Part shown: in pieces, positions 47,379 through 57,024 of the stretch
How the letters are laid out: the number at the start of each line of letters is the position of its first letter
How positions within the stretch are numbered: the stretch's first letter is position 1
NCBI RefSeq assembly: GCF_001612785.1
Contig: NZ_BDBC01000003.1
Coordinates: forward strand, 62,001 to 126,000
Direction: 5' to 3'
DNA length: 64,000 nt
Source of the DNA: Nocardia beijingensis NBRC 16342
GTDB lineage: Bacteria > Actinomycetota > Actinomycetes > Mycobacteriales > Mycobacteriaceae
Program-made: the position numbers and the translations under genes
Notes under the pieces: model-generated
The model's input: only the letters and a program-made list of their open reading frames with translations
What the model was told of the DNA's origin: nothing
Databases searched by the model: none

Positions 47379-48073
47379 ACTTCCCCTCATCAGGTTCAAA
47401 CAGTCAACCTCGACCGTCGAGGCTGGACAGTGGTCCTCTCAGGCCCAGCTCAGTGTGTCGCCCGTTTGTTGCCGATGTGTAACCGGTTGTTATTTCGGCG
47501 CAACGGACAAAGCGGGCAACGGAACCGAGCCGGGTTCCGCCGAGCGGGTTTCCTGCGTGCCGGCACCCACGAACCGCGGGTCCCATCGTGAGTGGCTCGA
47601 TGGGAGATTAGACGTTCGATAACGACGCCCGCAACGAAAAGTTTCGTAAAGTTCAAGGTGACCCGCATCACAGTTGCGCACATCCGAATATGGCTTGACG
47701 TGCATAAATACTGGTTCGCTACAACCACGCGGAGGCGGGGCGGCGGGATACCGGCACAGAAGGGCCATGGCACGGATACGGGCCACGACCGTACGGATCA
47801 CGTGCGGATCACTGCGGGGCGAAAATGATCACTGGCGGGTTATGAAGCCAGAAGAAATGATTACGTAGCTACTACGTAGATAACGGACTCAGCCGTGATG
47901 CGGGGGAACCTGACCGCGCAGCCAGTCGTCGGCGGACCTGGCGTCGTCGCGCTCGTCGCGCTCGTCGGCGGTGGTGTCGGGCAGCGCGTCGCCGAAGATC
48001 TTCGCCAAGCGCGCGGCATCCCTCGCCCGGCGAGCAGCCGGGCGAGGGTCTTCAGAGGGCGTGGGCGCGGTGA
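47379..48073. other. Porin upstream region with operator-like dyad
   Basis: No supported gene is seen in these 695 bp between moaB2 and the first porin gene. It likely holds the porin promoter and a long leader; long untranslated leaders are known for mspA in M. smegmatis. A 17-bp perfect dyad TACGTAG-CTA-CTACGTA lies at 47862-47878, near the moaB2 end. Confidence 0.5.
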
Positions 48074-48568
48074 TTACTCGACCAATCCGGAGAGTTCGCC
48101 GATCACCCGGCTGGCCAGTGGGCCGAGCGTCGCCATGCCATCGCGGATAGCGGAGCGGGTGCCGGGCAGGTTGACCACCAGCGTGCTACCGGACACGCCG
48201 GCCACACCACGGGAGAGCCCGGCGTCCAGCGAGCCCGCGACCCGGCCGGAGGAACGAAGGGCTTCGCTGATCCCTGGCAGCTCACGGTCGAGCACCTGCG
48301 AGGTGGCCTCCGGCGTGACGTCGCGCGGGGACATGCCCGTGCCGCCGACGGAGATCACCAGATCGACGCCGCCGATCACCGCCGTATTGAGCGCGTTGCG
48401 GATCTCCACCTCGTCGGCCTGCACGGACACCGACGCGTCCACGAGGAAACCCGCTTCGGTGAGCAGCTCGGTGACCAGCGGGCCGAGCGAGTCAACACCT
48501 CCATGCGCAGTCCGATCGTCCACGACCACCACCAGGGCACGCCCCGCCACAGGAGCATCGATTTCCAT
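48074..48568 (-). CDS. moaB2: Molybdenum cofactor biosynthesis-type protein MoaB2
   Basis: The ~164-residue MoaB/Mog-fold protein has AVAVVV-like VVVVDDRTAHGGVDSLGP (~14-31), ISVGGTGMSPRDVTPEA (~85-101) with the molybdopterin-site GGTG and Asp, and GSTLVVNLPG near the end. I chose ATG 48568 (MEIDAPVAG), matching the M. tuberculosis MoaB2 N-terminus; a longer frame to 48673 overlaps pepD. It is downstream of pepD on the same strand, as Rv0983-Rv0984. Confidence 0.88.
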   Translation of the reverse strand: MEIDAPVAGRALVVVVDDRTAHGGVDSLGPLVTELLTEAGFLVDASVSVQADEVEIRNALNTAVIGGVDLVISVGGTGMSPRDVTPEATSQVLDRELPGISEALRSSGRVAGSLDAGLSRGVAGVSGSTLVVNLPGTRSAIRDGMATLGPLASRVIGELSGLVE

Positions 48569-48669
48569 GGTGCTCACCGTAGCGCCTACGTCCAGCAACT
48601 CGGCAGCCGCGCCGAGAACGTCGGCGTCGACATCGATCATCCGACCACGTCCGCCGGGCATCGCGCGCA

Positions 48670-50058
48670 TCACCGGCCGCCGTCCGCGGGCGCGCCGGAA
48701 AGGGTCACCTCGACGGTCTTGGCATTGTTGCCCTGATCATCGGTGTAGGTGACTTTCACCTTGTCTCCCGGCTGGTGCGAGCGGACCGCGGCGACGAGCG
48801 CGTTGCCGGAATCGATCGGGCGGTCGTCGAGCTTCGTCACCACCGCCCCCGGCGGGATGCCCGCGCGGGCGGCGGGGCCGTCCGGCGTGACGTCGCGGAC
48901 CTTGGCGCCGGACACCTGCTGCGTCGGGTCCTGTTGCCGGGACACCGTGATGCCGACCTGCGCGTAGGTGGCCTTGCCGGTCTTGATCAGTTCGTCGGCC
49001 ACCCGGCGCGCCTGATCGACGGGGATGGCGAAGCCGAGCCCGATGGACCCGGTCTGGCCGCCCGCCATCTCGGTGGGGCCGAGCGTCGCGATGGCGGTGT
49101 TGATGCCGATCAGCTTGCCGCTGCCGTCCACCAGCGCGCCGCCGGAGTTGCCCGGGTTGATCGCGGCATCGGTCTGGATCGCGTCGATCACCGGGCTGAC
49201 CGCGGCGGCCTCGCTCCCGTCGCCGGTGGTCACGACGGGGCGGTTCAGCGCCGACACGATGCCCGTGGTGACCGTGCCCGCGAGGCCGAGCGGCGAGCCG
49301 ATCGCGACGACCGGCTGACCGACCTGCAGATTGCCCGAGCTACCCAGCTCGATGGGAGTGAGGCCGGTCTTGCCCGAGACCTTGATGACGGCCAGGTCGG
49401 AGACCGGATCGGCGCCGACCAGCGTGGCGGGCGCGCTGCTGCCGTCGGAGAACACGACCTCCATCTTGGCGCTCGGCCCGCCGCCCGCGGCCACGTGGTT
49501 GTTGGTCAGGATCAGGCCGTCGGAGGACAGGATCACCCCGGAGCCCTCGCCCTCGGCCTTGCTGCTGGCCACCTTGATCATCACGACGCTGGGCAGCACC
49601 TTCTGCGCGACCGCCTGCGTGGAGCCGGCCGGAGCGTTCACCGCGTTGCTCACGTTCGGCTTCGGCGCGTCCAGCGCGTTGGTCACCGGGGCGCGACCGT
49701 CGTCGCCGTGCGTGACCAGCGCGCCGACCGCGCCGCCGACGCCACCGCTGACCAGCGCGAGCGCGACGGCGCCGACGGCGAGGCCCGCGCGGAACGGACG
49801 CCGGGCCGGTGCGGGCTCGGCGCCGTAGCCGGGGCCGTGCGGCTGCGTGAGGCCGTGCGGCCGCGTGGCGTCGTTCGGTGGACCGAAGGACGCCGGATAC
49901 CCGGGGAACGGCGCGGCCGGATGGTGCTGCGGCGGGAACTGCGCGGTGTGCTGCCGCGCTTCCTGCGGACCGTAACCGGGCGCATGCGCCTGCCCCGGCC
50001 CGAACGCGCCCGCGTCCGGCGCGCCCGGCTCCCGGCGATCCTTCGAATCCTCGGTCAT
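48670..50058 (-). CDS. pepD: HtrA-like serine protease PepD
   Basis: PepD is an envelope stress protease controlled by MprAB in mycobacteria. The 462-residue protein has a disordered Pro/Gly/His-rich cytosolic N-terminus, one membrane anchor (AGLAVGAVALALVSGGVGGA, ~105), a trypsin-like domain with His in TNNHVA, Asp in DPVSDLAVIK and Ser in NPGNSGGAL, and a PDZ domain (~350-455, ARAGIPPGAVVTKL). ATG 50058 (MTEDSKD) follows GAGGAG. A pair of direct repeats like those at mprA lies just upstream. Confidence 0.94.
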   Translation of the reverse strand: MTEDSKDRREPGAPDAGAFGPGQAHAPGYGPQEARQHTAQFPPQHHPAAPFPGYPASFGPPNDATRPHGLTQPHGPGYGAEPAPARRPFRAGLAVGAVALALVSGGVGGAVGALVTHGDDGRAPVTNALDAPKPNVSNAVNAPAGSTQAVAQKVLPSVVMIKVASSKAEGEGSGVILSSDGLILTNNHVAAGGGPSAKMEVVFSDGSSAPATLVGADPVSDLAVIKVSGKTGLTPIELGSSGNLQVGQPVVAIGSPLGLAGTVTTGIVSALNRPVVTTGDGSEAAAVSPVIDAIQTDAAINPGNSGGALVDGSGKLIGINTAIATLGPTEMAGGQTGSIGLGFAIPVDQARRVADELIKTGKATYAQVGITVSRQQDPTQQVSGAKVRDVTPDGPAARAGIPPGAVVTKLDDRPIDSGNALVAAVRSHQPGDKVKVTYTDDQGNNAKTVEVTLSGAPADGGR

Positions 50059-50103
50059 GGACTCCTCGTTTCTGCTCACGTCTCGTCCAGGTTGGCCGCG
50101 GGG

Positions 50104-50121
50104 ACTGAGAGCGGACTGAGA
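50104..50121 (-). promoter_or_regulatory. MprA-box-like direct repeat upstream of pepD
   Basis: ACTGAGA at 50104-50110 and again at 50115-50121, an 11-bp period. On the minus strand this is two TCTCAGT half-sites in direct orientation, 46 bp upstream of the pepD start. M. tuberculosis MprA binds direct repeats containing this CTCAG core. Confidence 0.7.
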
Positions 50122-50306
50122 CCGTGCTTTCAGTTTTCCGAGAGCTGTCGAAGCAACCGGTGCGCGAAAGAATCACCGGCAACTTGATGTCTCAAATTCT
50201 GCCGCAAACCAATCGGAGCGTTGTCCGAAATACCCCACCGACGGCGAATATTCCGTACGAAACTCGAGATTGTGCCGGAAATGGAGTTCCGCCGCCCGCT
50301 ATTGCG

Positions 50307-51761
50307 TCAATCCGGCACGGGCGCGCCCGGCTCGCCGGGCAACACGATGCGAACCACGGCGCCCCCGCGCTGCGAGGTATCGATGGCGATGGTGCCGCCG
50401 TGTTTCGTCACCACCTGTTTGACGATCGCCAGGCCGAGACCGGAGCCCGGCATCGACCGCGACGACATGACCCGGTAGAAACGTTCGAACACCAGCTCGC
50501 GCTCCGCCGCCGGGATACCGGGACCGGCGTCGTCGATGGACAGCTCGAGCAGCCCTGGGCCGCTCTCCCGCATCAGGATGCGCACCTGCGCGCCCGCCGG
50601 GCTCCACTTGGCCGCGTTGTCGAGCACGTTCAGCACCGCACGCTCCAAACCCGCCTCGTGCCCGTAGACGAACCACGGGCGCAGGTCGGCGACGAATTCG
50701 ATGCCGGTGCGACGGCGGCGGGCCCGCTCCAGCGCGCGTTCGACGACCTCGCCCAGATCCACGCGTTCGTACACCGTTTCCGGCGCGTCCTCCCGCGCGA
50801 GGTCGACGAGGTCCCCCACCAGCGTGGACAGCTCCTCGATCTGCGCCATCACGTCGGCGCGCAGACCGGCCATGTCCTCGTCCGGGATGCGCGGAGCGCC
50901 GGGACGGCTCGACGCGATGAGCAGCTCCATGTTGGTCCGCAACGACGTCAGCGGCGTGCGCAGCTCGTGCCCGGCATCGGCGACGAGCCTGCGCTGCCGA
51001 TCGCGCGACTCCGCGAGCGCGCGCAGCATCGTGTTGAAACTCTCTGTGAGCCTTGCCAGTTCGTCGTCCCCGGTCACCGGGATCGGGGTCAGGTCGTCGG
51101 TGCGGGCGATCCGTTCGGTGGCCGCCGTCAGCCGCGCGATGGGCCGCAGACCGGTGCGGCCGACCGCCGTGCCCGCCGCGGCGGCCAGCACGACCCCGCA
51201 GCCGCCGACGACGAACAGCAGCCAGGCCAGCCGGTCGAGCACCTCCCTGGTGCGATCCAGCCGCTGCGAGATCACCAGCGTCGCACCGGAGTTGGTGTAG
51301 ACGGCGAGCACGCGCTGATCGCCGTCGGTACGCAGCGACGAACTGCGCTCCCCGCGCGCGACGGACAGCTCCTGCGGACCCACCGGCGGATCGGTGGACT
51401 GCGGCGGCAGCCAGCGCCGCAGATCGGGGTAGATCAGCGCGATGCCGGTGTCGTCGTAGAAGGCCGCGGCGACCATCAGGTTGAGGTTGTTGAAGCCGTA
51501 GGGGTTGCTGGCGATCACGGCCGTGGACCGGCTGCGCAACTGAGCGTCCACATCGGCGTACAACGCGCGCGCCACCAGCGCGTAGGCCGCGATCGATGTG
51601 ACCGCGACCGCGATGGCCACCACGGAGGCGGCCAGCAGCGTCACCCGCCAGCGCAACGAGACCGAGCGGGTCAGCGGCATGGGCGGCCGCATGTCCACGG
51701 ACTCGGGCTGACGCTGGCCGAGCGCGGCGACGGCGGGACGTTTGGGTGGTGTTCGTGCCAT
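50307..51761 (-). CDS. mprB: Sensor histidine kinase MprB
   Basis: The 484-residue kinase has two membrane helices (~38-60 and ~155-180) flanking a periplasmic loop, a HAMP domain, the phosphoacceptor H-box DAGHELRTPLTSLRTN (~250), and ATPase motifs NVLDNAAKWSP, DAGPGIP and GSGLGLAIVKQV. It senses envelope stress and phosphorylates MprA. ATG 51761 (MARTPPKRP) lies 10 bp after the mprA stop codon. It is followed by pepD across a 248-bp gap. Confidence 0.93.
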   Translation of the reverse strand: MARTPPKRPAVAALGQRQPESVDMRPPMPLTRSVSLRWRVTLLAASVVAIAVAVTSIAAYALVARALYADVDAQLRSRSTAVIASNPYGFNNLNLMVAAAFYDDTGIALIYPDLRRWLPPQSTDPPVGPQELSVARGERSSSLRTDGDQRVLAVYTNSGATLVISQRLDRTREVLDRLAWLLFVVGGCGVVLAAAAGTAVGRTGLRPIARLTAATERIARTDDLTPIPVTGDDELARLTESFNTMLRALAESRDRQRRLVADAGHELRTPLTSLRTNMELLIASSRPGAPRIPDEDMAGLRADVMAQIEELSTLVGDLVDLAREDAPETVYERVDLGEVVERALERARRRRTGIEFVADLRPWFVYGHEAGLERAVLNVLDNAAKWSPAGAQVRILMRESGPGLLELSIDDAGPGIPAAERELVFERFYRVMSSRSMPGSGLGLAIVKQVVTKHGGTIAIDTSQRGGAVVRIVLPGEPGAPVPD

Positions 51762-51771
51762 GACCGCGGGC

Positions 51772-52458
51772 CTACGGCGGCGTTTCGCGCAGCACATAGC
51801 CGACGCCGCGCACCGTGTGGATCAGCCGCGGCTCGCCCTCGGCCTCGGTTTTGCGGCGCAGATAACCGATGTAGACCTCGAGCGCGTTTCCCGAGGTCGG
51901 GAAATCGTAGCCCCAGACCTCCTCCAGAATGCGGCTACGGGTGAGGACGCGGCGCGGGTTCGCCATCAGCATTTCCAGCAGTGAGAACTCGGTGCGGGTG
52001 AGACTGATCGGCCTGGCGCCCCGGGACACCTCGCGGGTCACCGGATCCAGCGACAGGTCGGCGAACTTCATCGCCTCCGAGGCGTCCCCAGGTCCCGCGG
52101 CCGTGCGCCGCAACAGCGCGCGCAGCCTGGCCAGCAGTTCCTCCAGCGCGAACGGCTTCGGCAAATAGTCGTCCGCCCCGGCATCGAGCCCGGCGACCCG
52201 CTCGGATACCGAATCCCGTGCGGTGAGAACCAGAATCGGCAAATCGTCGCCCGTGCTCCGGAGACGGCGGCAGACCTCGAGCCCGTCGAGCCGGGGCATC
52301 ATCACGTCGAGGACGAGGGCATCGGGTCGCTGGACGGTTGCCTTCTCCAGCGCGTCCACACCGTCCACCGCGAGATCGACGGAGTAGCCGTTGAAGGTGA
52401 GCGACCGGCGCAGCGATTCCCGGACCGCCCGATCGTCATCGACCACCAGAATGCGCAT
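51772..52458 (-). CDS. mprA: Response regulator MprA
   Basis: The 228-residue OmpR/PhoB-type regulator has a receiver domain with acidic pocket DDD (~7-9), phosphoacceptor Asp in [12 protein letters not shown] (~48) and Lys in LPKPFALEE (~103). A winged helix follows at ~130-225 ([26 protein letters not shown]). The start is ATG 52458 (MRILVVDDD). It leads the mprA-mprB-pepD-moaB2 series and has a putative MprA box upstream, which would give positive autoregulation. Confidence 0.94.
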   Translation of the reverse strand: MRILVVDDDRAVRESLRRSLTFNGYSVDLAVDGVDALEKATVQRPDALVLDVMMPRLDGLEVCRRLRSTGDDLPILVLTARDSVSERVAGLDAGADDYLPKPFALEELLARLRALLRRTAAGPGDASEAMKFADLSLDPVTREVSRGARPISLTRTEFSLLEMLMANPRRVLTRSRILEEVWGYDFPTSGNALEVYIGYLRRKTEAEGEPRLIHTVRGVGYVLRETPP

Positions 52459-52479
52459 GCCACCAGTTTGACCGCAGCG

Positions 52480-52498
52480 ACTGAGAGGTAACTGAGAG
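52480..52498 (-). promoter_or_regulatory. MprA-box-like direct repeat upstream of mprA
   Basis: ACTGAGAG at 52480-52487 and 52491-52498, an 11-bp period identical to that at pepD. On the minus strand it reads CTCTCAGT twice, 22 bp before the mprA start codon. This fits autoregulation. Confidence 0.75.
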
Positions 52499-52790
52499 GG
52501 CGCTCCCGACACGCCGTGGTGAGCGGCCGCGATACTTCCCGGCGCGTCGCCCCTGTCAACGGGGGATGACCAGGGCCTTCCATGGCCCCGACGGGAAGTT
52601 GACGCGTCCCTTACGCATTCCACCGCGAATCATGTTCTCTATAGCCATATTCGGTAATTTGTGGGCGGACTCCCCCGGATTGCCGATGACCACTCTGCAC
52701 GGTATGTTCCGTGCGGTAAAAAGAAGACCTCTAGTTGGTTCTTTGCGGGTTGAATCAATACCGAACAGCCACGCGCGCCCGAGGTCACTG

Positions 52791-55580
52791 GTGAAGCGGA
52801 GGCGACGGAAGCGGATGGAAGCTGCACCGCGGTCCTGGCAATTCAGCCTGTCGAACTGGTCGGTCACCCGCAAGGTTGGCGTCGTGCTGGTGCTTCCGGT
52901 GCTGTTGGCCACCGTCTTCGCCGTGCTCCGCATCAACAACGAACTGCGCACCATGGCGCAGTTGGACGCGGCGACCGAACAGGCCATCATCATCCGCCCG
53001 ATCGTCAAGTTCGGCACGGCCACCGAGCAACTCGGCGTCACCGCGACCGCCACCTGGGGCAACACCGCTGACCCGCAGACCGACGCCGCGCTGACGAGGT
53101 TCGACCAGGCCCTGGCCGAACTGGAAGCGGCGTTGCAGACCACCAAGGTCAGCGGGCGGGTCACCTCCGAGCTCGCCTCGGCCATCGCCACCGGCACCAC
53201 GATGCGCAACAGCCTGCGCAACGGCTCGCCCGCCATGGTCGGCGAGCAGTCCGACGAGATCATGGTCCGCATCGGCAACGCGCTCGCGCTGTCGCCCTCG
53301 GTGGACGACCTGGTCATCCAGCGGTACTTCCTGCAGCTGGCGTCGGTGCAGACCGCGCGGCGCGTGCTCACCCAGCAGCGCATGCTGATCGGCTCGCCGG
53401 ACGCGGGCCGCAACCCGAGCGTGCGGCCCCGCGTGCTGGTCGCCGCGGGCGCCGAGATCACCATGATCTACCAGTACGCGCAGATCCTGCCGGACTACGC
53501 GGGCAACATGCGCCCGCTGCTGGACGCGGTGCAGACCCGCCTGGGCACCTTCAGCCAGAACGCCGCCGATCCGGCGACCAATCCCGCCGTCATCGACTCG
53601 CTGCTGATCAGCTCGGACACCTACGAGAAGACCACCGCGCAGTTGATCGACACCATCGACGGCGCGCTGGCCGCCCGCACCACCGAAGCCCAGGCCGGTG
53701 CGCTGCGCGAGACGACGATCGTCATCGGCATGCTGCTCGCGGGCCTTGCGCTGGCGCTCTCGGTCGCGCGCACCCTGGTCGTGCCGGTCCGCCGCCTGCG
53801 GCGGGACGCGCTGGAAGTGGCGCACATCAAACTGCCCGACGAGCTCGCCGTGGTGCGCGCGGGCGGCACCACCCCCGAGATCACCCCGGTCGCGGTGCAC
53901 ACCACCGACGAGATCGGCCAGCTGGCCCGCGCCGTGGACGAGATCCACGAGCAGGCGCTCAACCTCGCCGCCGACCAGGCCCGCCTGCGCCTGCAGATCG
54001 GGAACATGTTCGAGACCCTGTCGCGGCGCAGCCAATCGCTGGTCGAGCAGCAGCTGGCGCTGATCGAGGACCTCGAGCACGACGAGGACGACACCGACCG
54101 GTTGCAGAGCCTGTTCCGCCTCGACCACCTGGCCACCCGCATGCGCCGCAACGGCGACAACCTGCTGGTGCTGGCCGGCACCGCGCTGCGCCGTGGCCAG
54201 CTGCACCCGGTGCCGCTGTCGGACATGCTCTGGAGCGCGGTCTCCCAGGTGGAGGACTACCAGCGCGTCGAGATCGGCGCGGTGCCCGACGGCATCGTCG
54301 CGGGCGAGCCCGCCGTCGACATCGAACACCTGCTCGCCGAGTTGATCGACAACGCACTGCGTTACTCCCCGCCGACCACGCCGGTCACCGTGATGGTGTC
54401 GCGCGCGGTGGACGGCGGCTACCTGATCGAGATCACCGACCGCGGCCTCGGCATGTCCCTGGAAGACCTCCAGACCACCAACGACCGGCTCGCCTCCGGT
54501 GGTGAGGTCACGGTCGAGACCGCCCGCCGCATGGGCCTGTTCGTCGTCGGCCGCCTGGCCAAGCGCCACACCATCACGGTCAGCCTGCGCCGCACGTCCA
54601 CGATGGCGCAGCAGCCGGGCATCACCGCCAGCGTCCACCTGCCCGGCGCGCTGGTGGCGCCGCCGATGGACGTCACCGACCCGGCGGGCAAGCCGCTCGA
54701 CATCACCGCCGAGCATCAGCTGCCCTCGCTCGCGACGCCGCCCACCGGCGCGCAGCCGCGCAACCTGGTTCCGGTGCCGAGCCTGCCGCAGCGCGACACC
54801 GCGCGCTTCGGGGTGACCAGTTCGGGCCTGCCGCAGCGCCGTCCGGCCATCCGGGTCGCCGACACCCCCGAGCAGCCCACGGTCTCCACGCCGGTCGGCC
54901 GGGCGGTCAACCCGGCGGATCAGCCTGCCACCCAGCCCTGGCCGGTGCTCGCGCCGCGCGCCGACGAGCGCACTCCTTCCGGTCCGTTCGCCGCGGTGAC
55001 GCCCGGCGTCGGCGAGCAGGCCGTCGAGCGGGAGCAGCAGCCCCCGCGCACCGATCTGTGGACCGAGGTCAAGGACGACGAGCCGACCACCGGTCCCACA
55101 CCCGCCGTGCCGGCCCAGCCGCCCGCGCCGCAGACCACCGCTCGATCCGGCCTTCCGATCCGGAAGCCGGCCGCACCCGCCGAACCACCGCAGCAGACGG
55201 CACCGGAACCCGCGACGGTGACCTCCTCCCGGCTGCAGCCGGTCGCGGGCACTTCCCCGACCCCCATCTATCAACGCATGGTCTCGGAATGGCTGGTCGA
55301 GCCCTCGACCTCGCCGTCGCCGGACAGCTCGTGGTCCTCGCCTGGTGACGCGGGCTGGATGGCCGCCGAGGACGCCAGCCATCCGACCACCACCGCGCGC
55401 ACCGTCGGCGGGCTGCCGATCCGCAGGCCGGGCGCCCAGCTGGTGCCAGGCGGCCTCGCCCCCGCGGAGGACGCGGGCACGCGCGATCCGGAAGAAATCC
55501 GCAACAATCTGACCAGGCATCTCAGTGGGGTCCGCAGCGGGCGGGCCAATGCGCAGTACAACGACGGAGGGCTTGCATGA
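52791..55580 (+). CDS. Conservon sensor histidine kinase-like protein CvnA
   Basis: The ~929-residue protein has two membrane helices (~24-46 and ~320-345) around an extracytoplasmic helical sensor, a HAMP region, a dimerisation helix with [18 protein letters not shown] (conserved His), and an HATPase domain with [12 protein letters not shown] and DRGLGMS. A long Pro/Ala-rich disordered tail follows (~650-900). This is the first protein of the actinobacterial conservon. The start is GTG 52791 or ATG 52815; the frame to 52566 is unlikely. Its stop codon overlaps the roadblock gene (ATGA). Confidence 0.88.
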   Translation: MKRRRRKRMEAAPRSWQFSLSNWSVTRKVGVVLVLPVLLATVFAVLRINNELRTMAQLDAATEQAIIIRPIVKFGTATEQLGVTATATWGNTADPQTDAALTRFDQALAELEAALQTTKVSGRVTSELASAIATGTTMRNSLRNGSPAMVGEQSDEIMVRIGNALALSPSVDDLVIQRYFLQLASVQTARRVLTQQRMLIGSPDAGRNPSVRPRVLVAAGAEITMIYQYAQILPDYAGNMRPLLDAVQTRLGTFSQNAADPATNPAVIDSLLISSDTYEKTTAQLIDTIDGALAARTTEAQAGALRETTIVIGMLLAGLALALSVARTLVVPVRRLRRDALEVAHIKLPDELAVVRAGGTTPEITPVAVHTTDEIGQLARAVDEIHEQALNLAADQARLRLQIGNMFETLSRRSQSLVEQQLALIEDLEHDEDDTDRLQSLFRLDHLATRMRRNGDNLLVLAGTALRRGQLHPVPLSDMLWSAVSQVEDYQRVEIGAVPDGIVAGEPAVDIEHLLAELIDNALRYSPPTTPVTVMVSRAVDGGYLIEITDRGLGMSLEDLQTTNDRLASGGEVTVETARRMGLFVVGRLAKRHTITVSLRRTSTMAQQPGITASVHLPGALVAPPMDVTDPAGKPLDITAEHQLPSLATPPTGAQPRNLVPVPSLPQRDTARFGVTSSGLPQRRPAIRVADTPEQPTVSTPVGRAVNPADQPATQPWPVLAPRADERTPSGPFAAVTPGVGEQAVEREQQPPRTDLWTEVKDDEPTTGPTPAVPAQPPAPQTTARSGLPIRKPAAPAEPPQQTAPEPATVTSSRLQPVAGTSPTPIYQRMVSEWLVEPSTSPSPDSSWSSPGDAGWMAAEDASHPTTTARTVGGLPIRRPGAQLVPGGLAPAEDAGTRDPEEIRNNLTRHLSGVRSGRANAQYNDGGLA

Positions 55581-55987
55581 CCAACGCGAACAACAGCACC
55601 ACGGACGAGAATCTGAACTGGCTGGTCGCCCGCTTCACCCGAGATGTGCCCGGCGTGTCCCATGCGGTGCTGGTCTCCGCGGACGGCCTGTTGCAGGCCA
55701 CCAGTCCGCACCTGCCCAGCGATCGCGCCGAACAGCTCTCCGCCGTCACCGCGGGACTCGCGAGTCTCTCCATGGGCGCGGCGTCGCTGTTCGACGGCGG
55801 CAAGGTGATGCAGTCGATCGTGGAGATGCAGCGCGGCTACCTGCTGGTGATGAGCGTCGGCAACGGCTCGCATCTGGCCGTGCTGGCGAACAAGTCGCAC
55901 GACATCGGCCGCATCGGCTACGAGATGGCCCTGCTGGTCGATCGGGTGGGCTCGGTGGTCACCGCGACCGCGCGTACCGCTGTCTGA
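55577..55987 (+). CDS. Roadblock/LC7 domain protein (CvnB)
   Basis: The 136-residue roadblock protein has [19 protein letters not shown] (~22-40) and the later [23 protein letters not shown]. Such proteins dimerise and act as activators of the small GTPase in the same operon. It overlaps cvnA by 4 bp and lies 7 bp before the DUF742 gene. Confidence 0.93.
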   Translation: MTNANNSTTDENLNWLVARFTRDVPGVSHAVLVSADGLLQATSPHLPSDRAEQLSAVTAGLASLSMGAASLFDGGKVMQSIVEMQRGYLLVMSVGNGSHLAVLANKSHDIGRIGYEMALLVDRVGSVVTATARTAV

Positions 55988-55994
55988 GCGTGAG

Positions 55995-56366
55995 ATGTCC
56001 AACCCATACGGCCCCGGACCACGACCGACCACGCGGGTCCGGCCTTACGCCCTGACCTCGGGGCGCACCGAACCCGCGATCGACCTGCCGTTGGAGGCGG
56101 TCATCGAAACCTTGTCGTACACTGCACATCTCGACTGGCCGACCGGCGACATCCGCACCGAGATACTGCGACTCGGCACGCATCGGCTGTCGGTCGCGGA
56201 GATCGCGGCGCATCTGGACCGGCCGCTCGGCATGGTCCGCGTGGTGATCGGCGACCTGGTCGTCGACGGCACCATGCGCGTGCATTCGACCCTGACCGAA
56301 GAGGCGAGCTATGACGAGCGCCGTTCCCTGATGGAGAGGACATTGCGTGGACTCCGCGCCCTATAG
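55995..56366 (+). CDS. DUF742 family protein (CvnC)
   Basis: The 123-residue DUF742 protein begins VRPYALTSGRTEP and has a winged-helix-like segment HRLSVAEIAAHLDRPLGMVR (~62-81) with VVIGDLV following. It is the third conservon component; a DNA-binding role is possible but unproven. It overlaps the GTPase gene by 20 bp, so they are coupled. Confidence 0.92.
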   Translation: MSNPYGPGPRPTTRVRPYALTSGRTEPAIDLPLEAVIETLSYTAHLDWPTGDIRTEILRLGTHRLSVAEIAAHLDRPLGMVRVVIGDLVVDGTMRVHSTLTEEASYDERRSLMERTLRGLRAL

Positions 56367-57024
56367 GAATTCGGGGCCCAGTGGACATCCCGGGCCAAGT
56401 GGAAATCTCGCACCGGGCAACGCTCCCGGCCAGGACGGCTTCGAGAACCGGGTCGCCTCGACGAAGATCGTCGTCGCGGGTGGCTTCGGCGCGGGCAAGA
56501 CCACGTTCGTCGGCGCGGTCTCGGAGATCGTTCCGCTGCGCACCGAGGCGATGGTGACCCGCTACTCCGACGGCATCGACGATCTCGCCGAGACGCCGGA
56601 GAAGGAGACCACCACGGTCGCCATGGATTTCGGCCGGATCATCCTGCCCGGCAACCTGGTGCTCTATCTGTTCGGCACACCGGGCCAGCGGCGGTTCTGG
56701 TTCATGTGGGACGACCTGATCCGTGGCGCGATCGGCGCCGTGGTGCTGATCGACACCCGGCGACTGGAGGACAGTTTCGCCGCGGTCGACTTCTTCGAGG
56801 CGCGCAAGCTTCCGTTCCTGATCGCGGTCAACCGGTTCCCGGACGCGCCGCGCTTCCCGATCGCGGAACTGCGCGAGGCCCTCTCGGTGCGCGAGGGCGT
56901 GCCGATCGTCGACATCGACGCGCGCAACGCGATCGAGGTGCGCCAGGCGCTCGCCGCGGTCACCGAGTACGCGATCGCGCAGCTGAAGGCCAGCGAGCTG
57001 GAAGGAACCGCCCGCCATGCGTGA
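56347..57024 (+). CDS. Small Ras-like GTPase (CvnD)
   Basis: The 225-residue protein has a disordered N-terminus (~35) and then a GTPase domain with P-loop GGFGAGKTTFVGAVSEI (~44-60), switch residues TTTVAMDFGR, the G3-like LYLFGTPGQRRFW and the G4-like VNRFP. It is the conservon GTPase, with roadblock and DUF742 partners. The start is GTG 56347. It overlaps the MHYT-like gene by 8 bp. Confidence 0.92.
   Translation: MDSAPYRNSGPSGHPGPSGNLAPGNAPGQDGFENRVASTKIVVAGGFGAGKTTFVGAVSEIVPLRTEAMVTRYSDGIDDLAETPEKETTTVAMDFGRIILPGNLVLYLFGTPGQRRFWFMWDDLIRGAIGAVVLIDTRRLEDSFAAVDFFEARKLPFLIAVNRFPDAPRFPIAELREALSVREGVPIVDIDARNAIEVRQALAAVTEYAIAQLKASELEGTARHA

Noticed and set aside
52566..52790. N-terminal extension of the conservon kinase
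   Set aside because: The extension has no transmembrane or domain character, and includes the mprA-kinase intergenic region.
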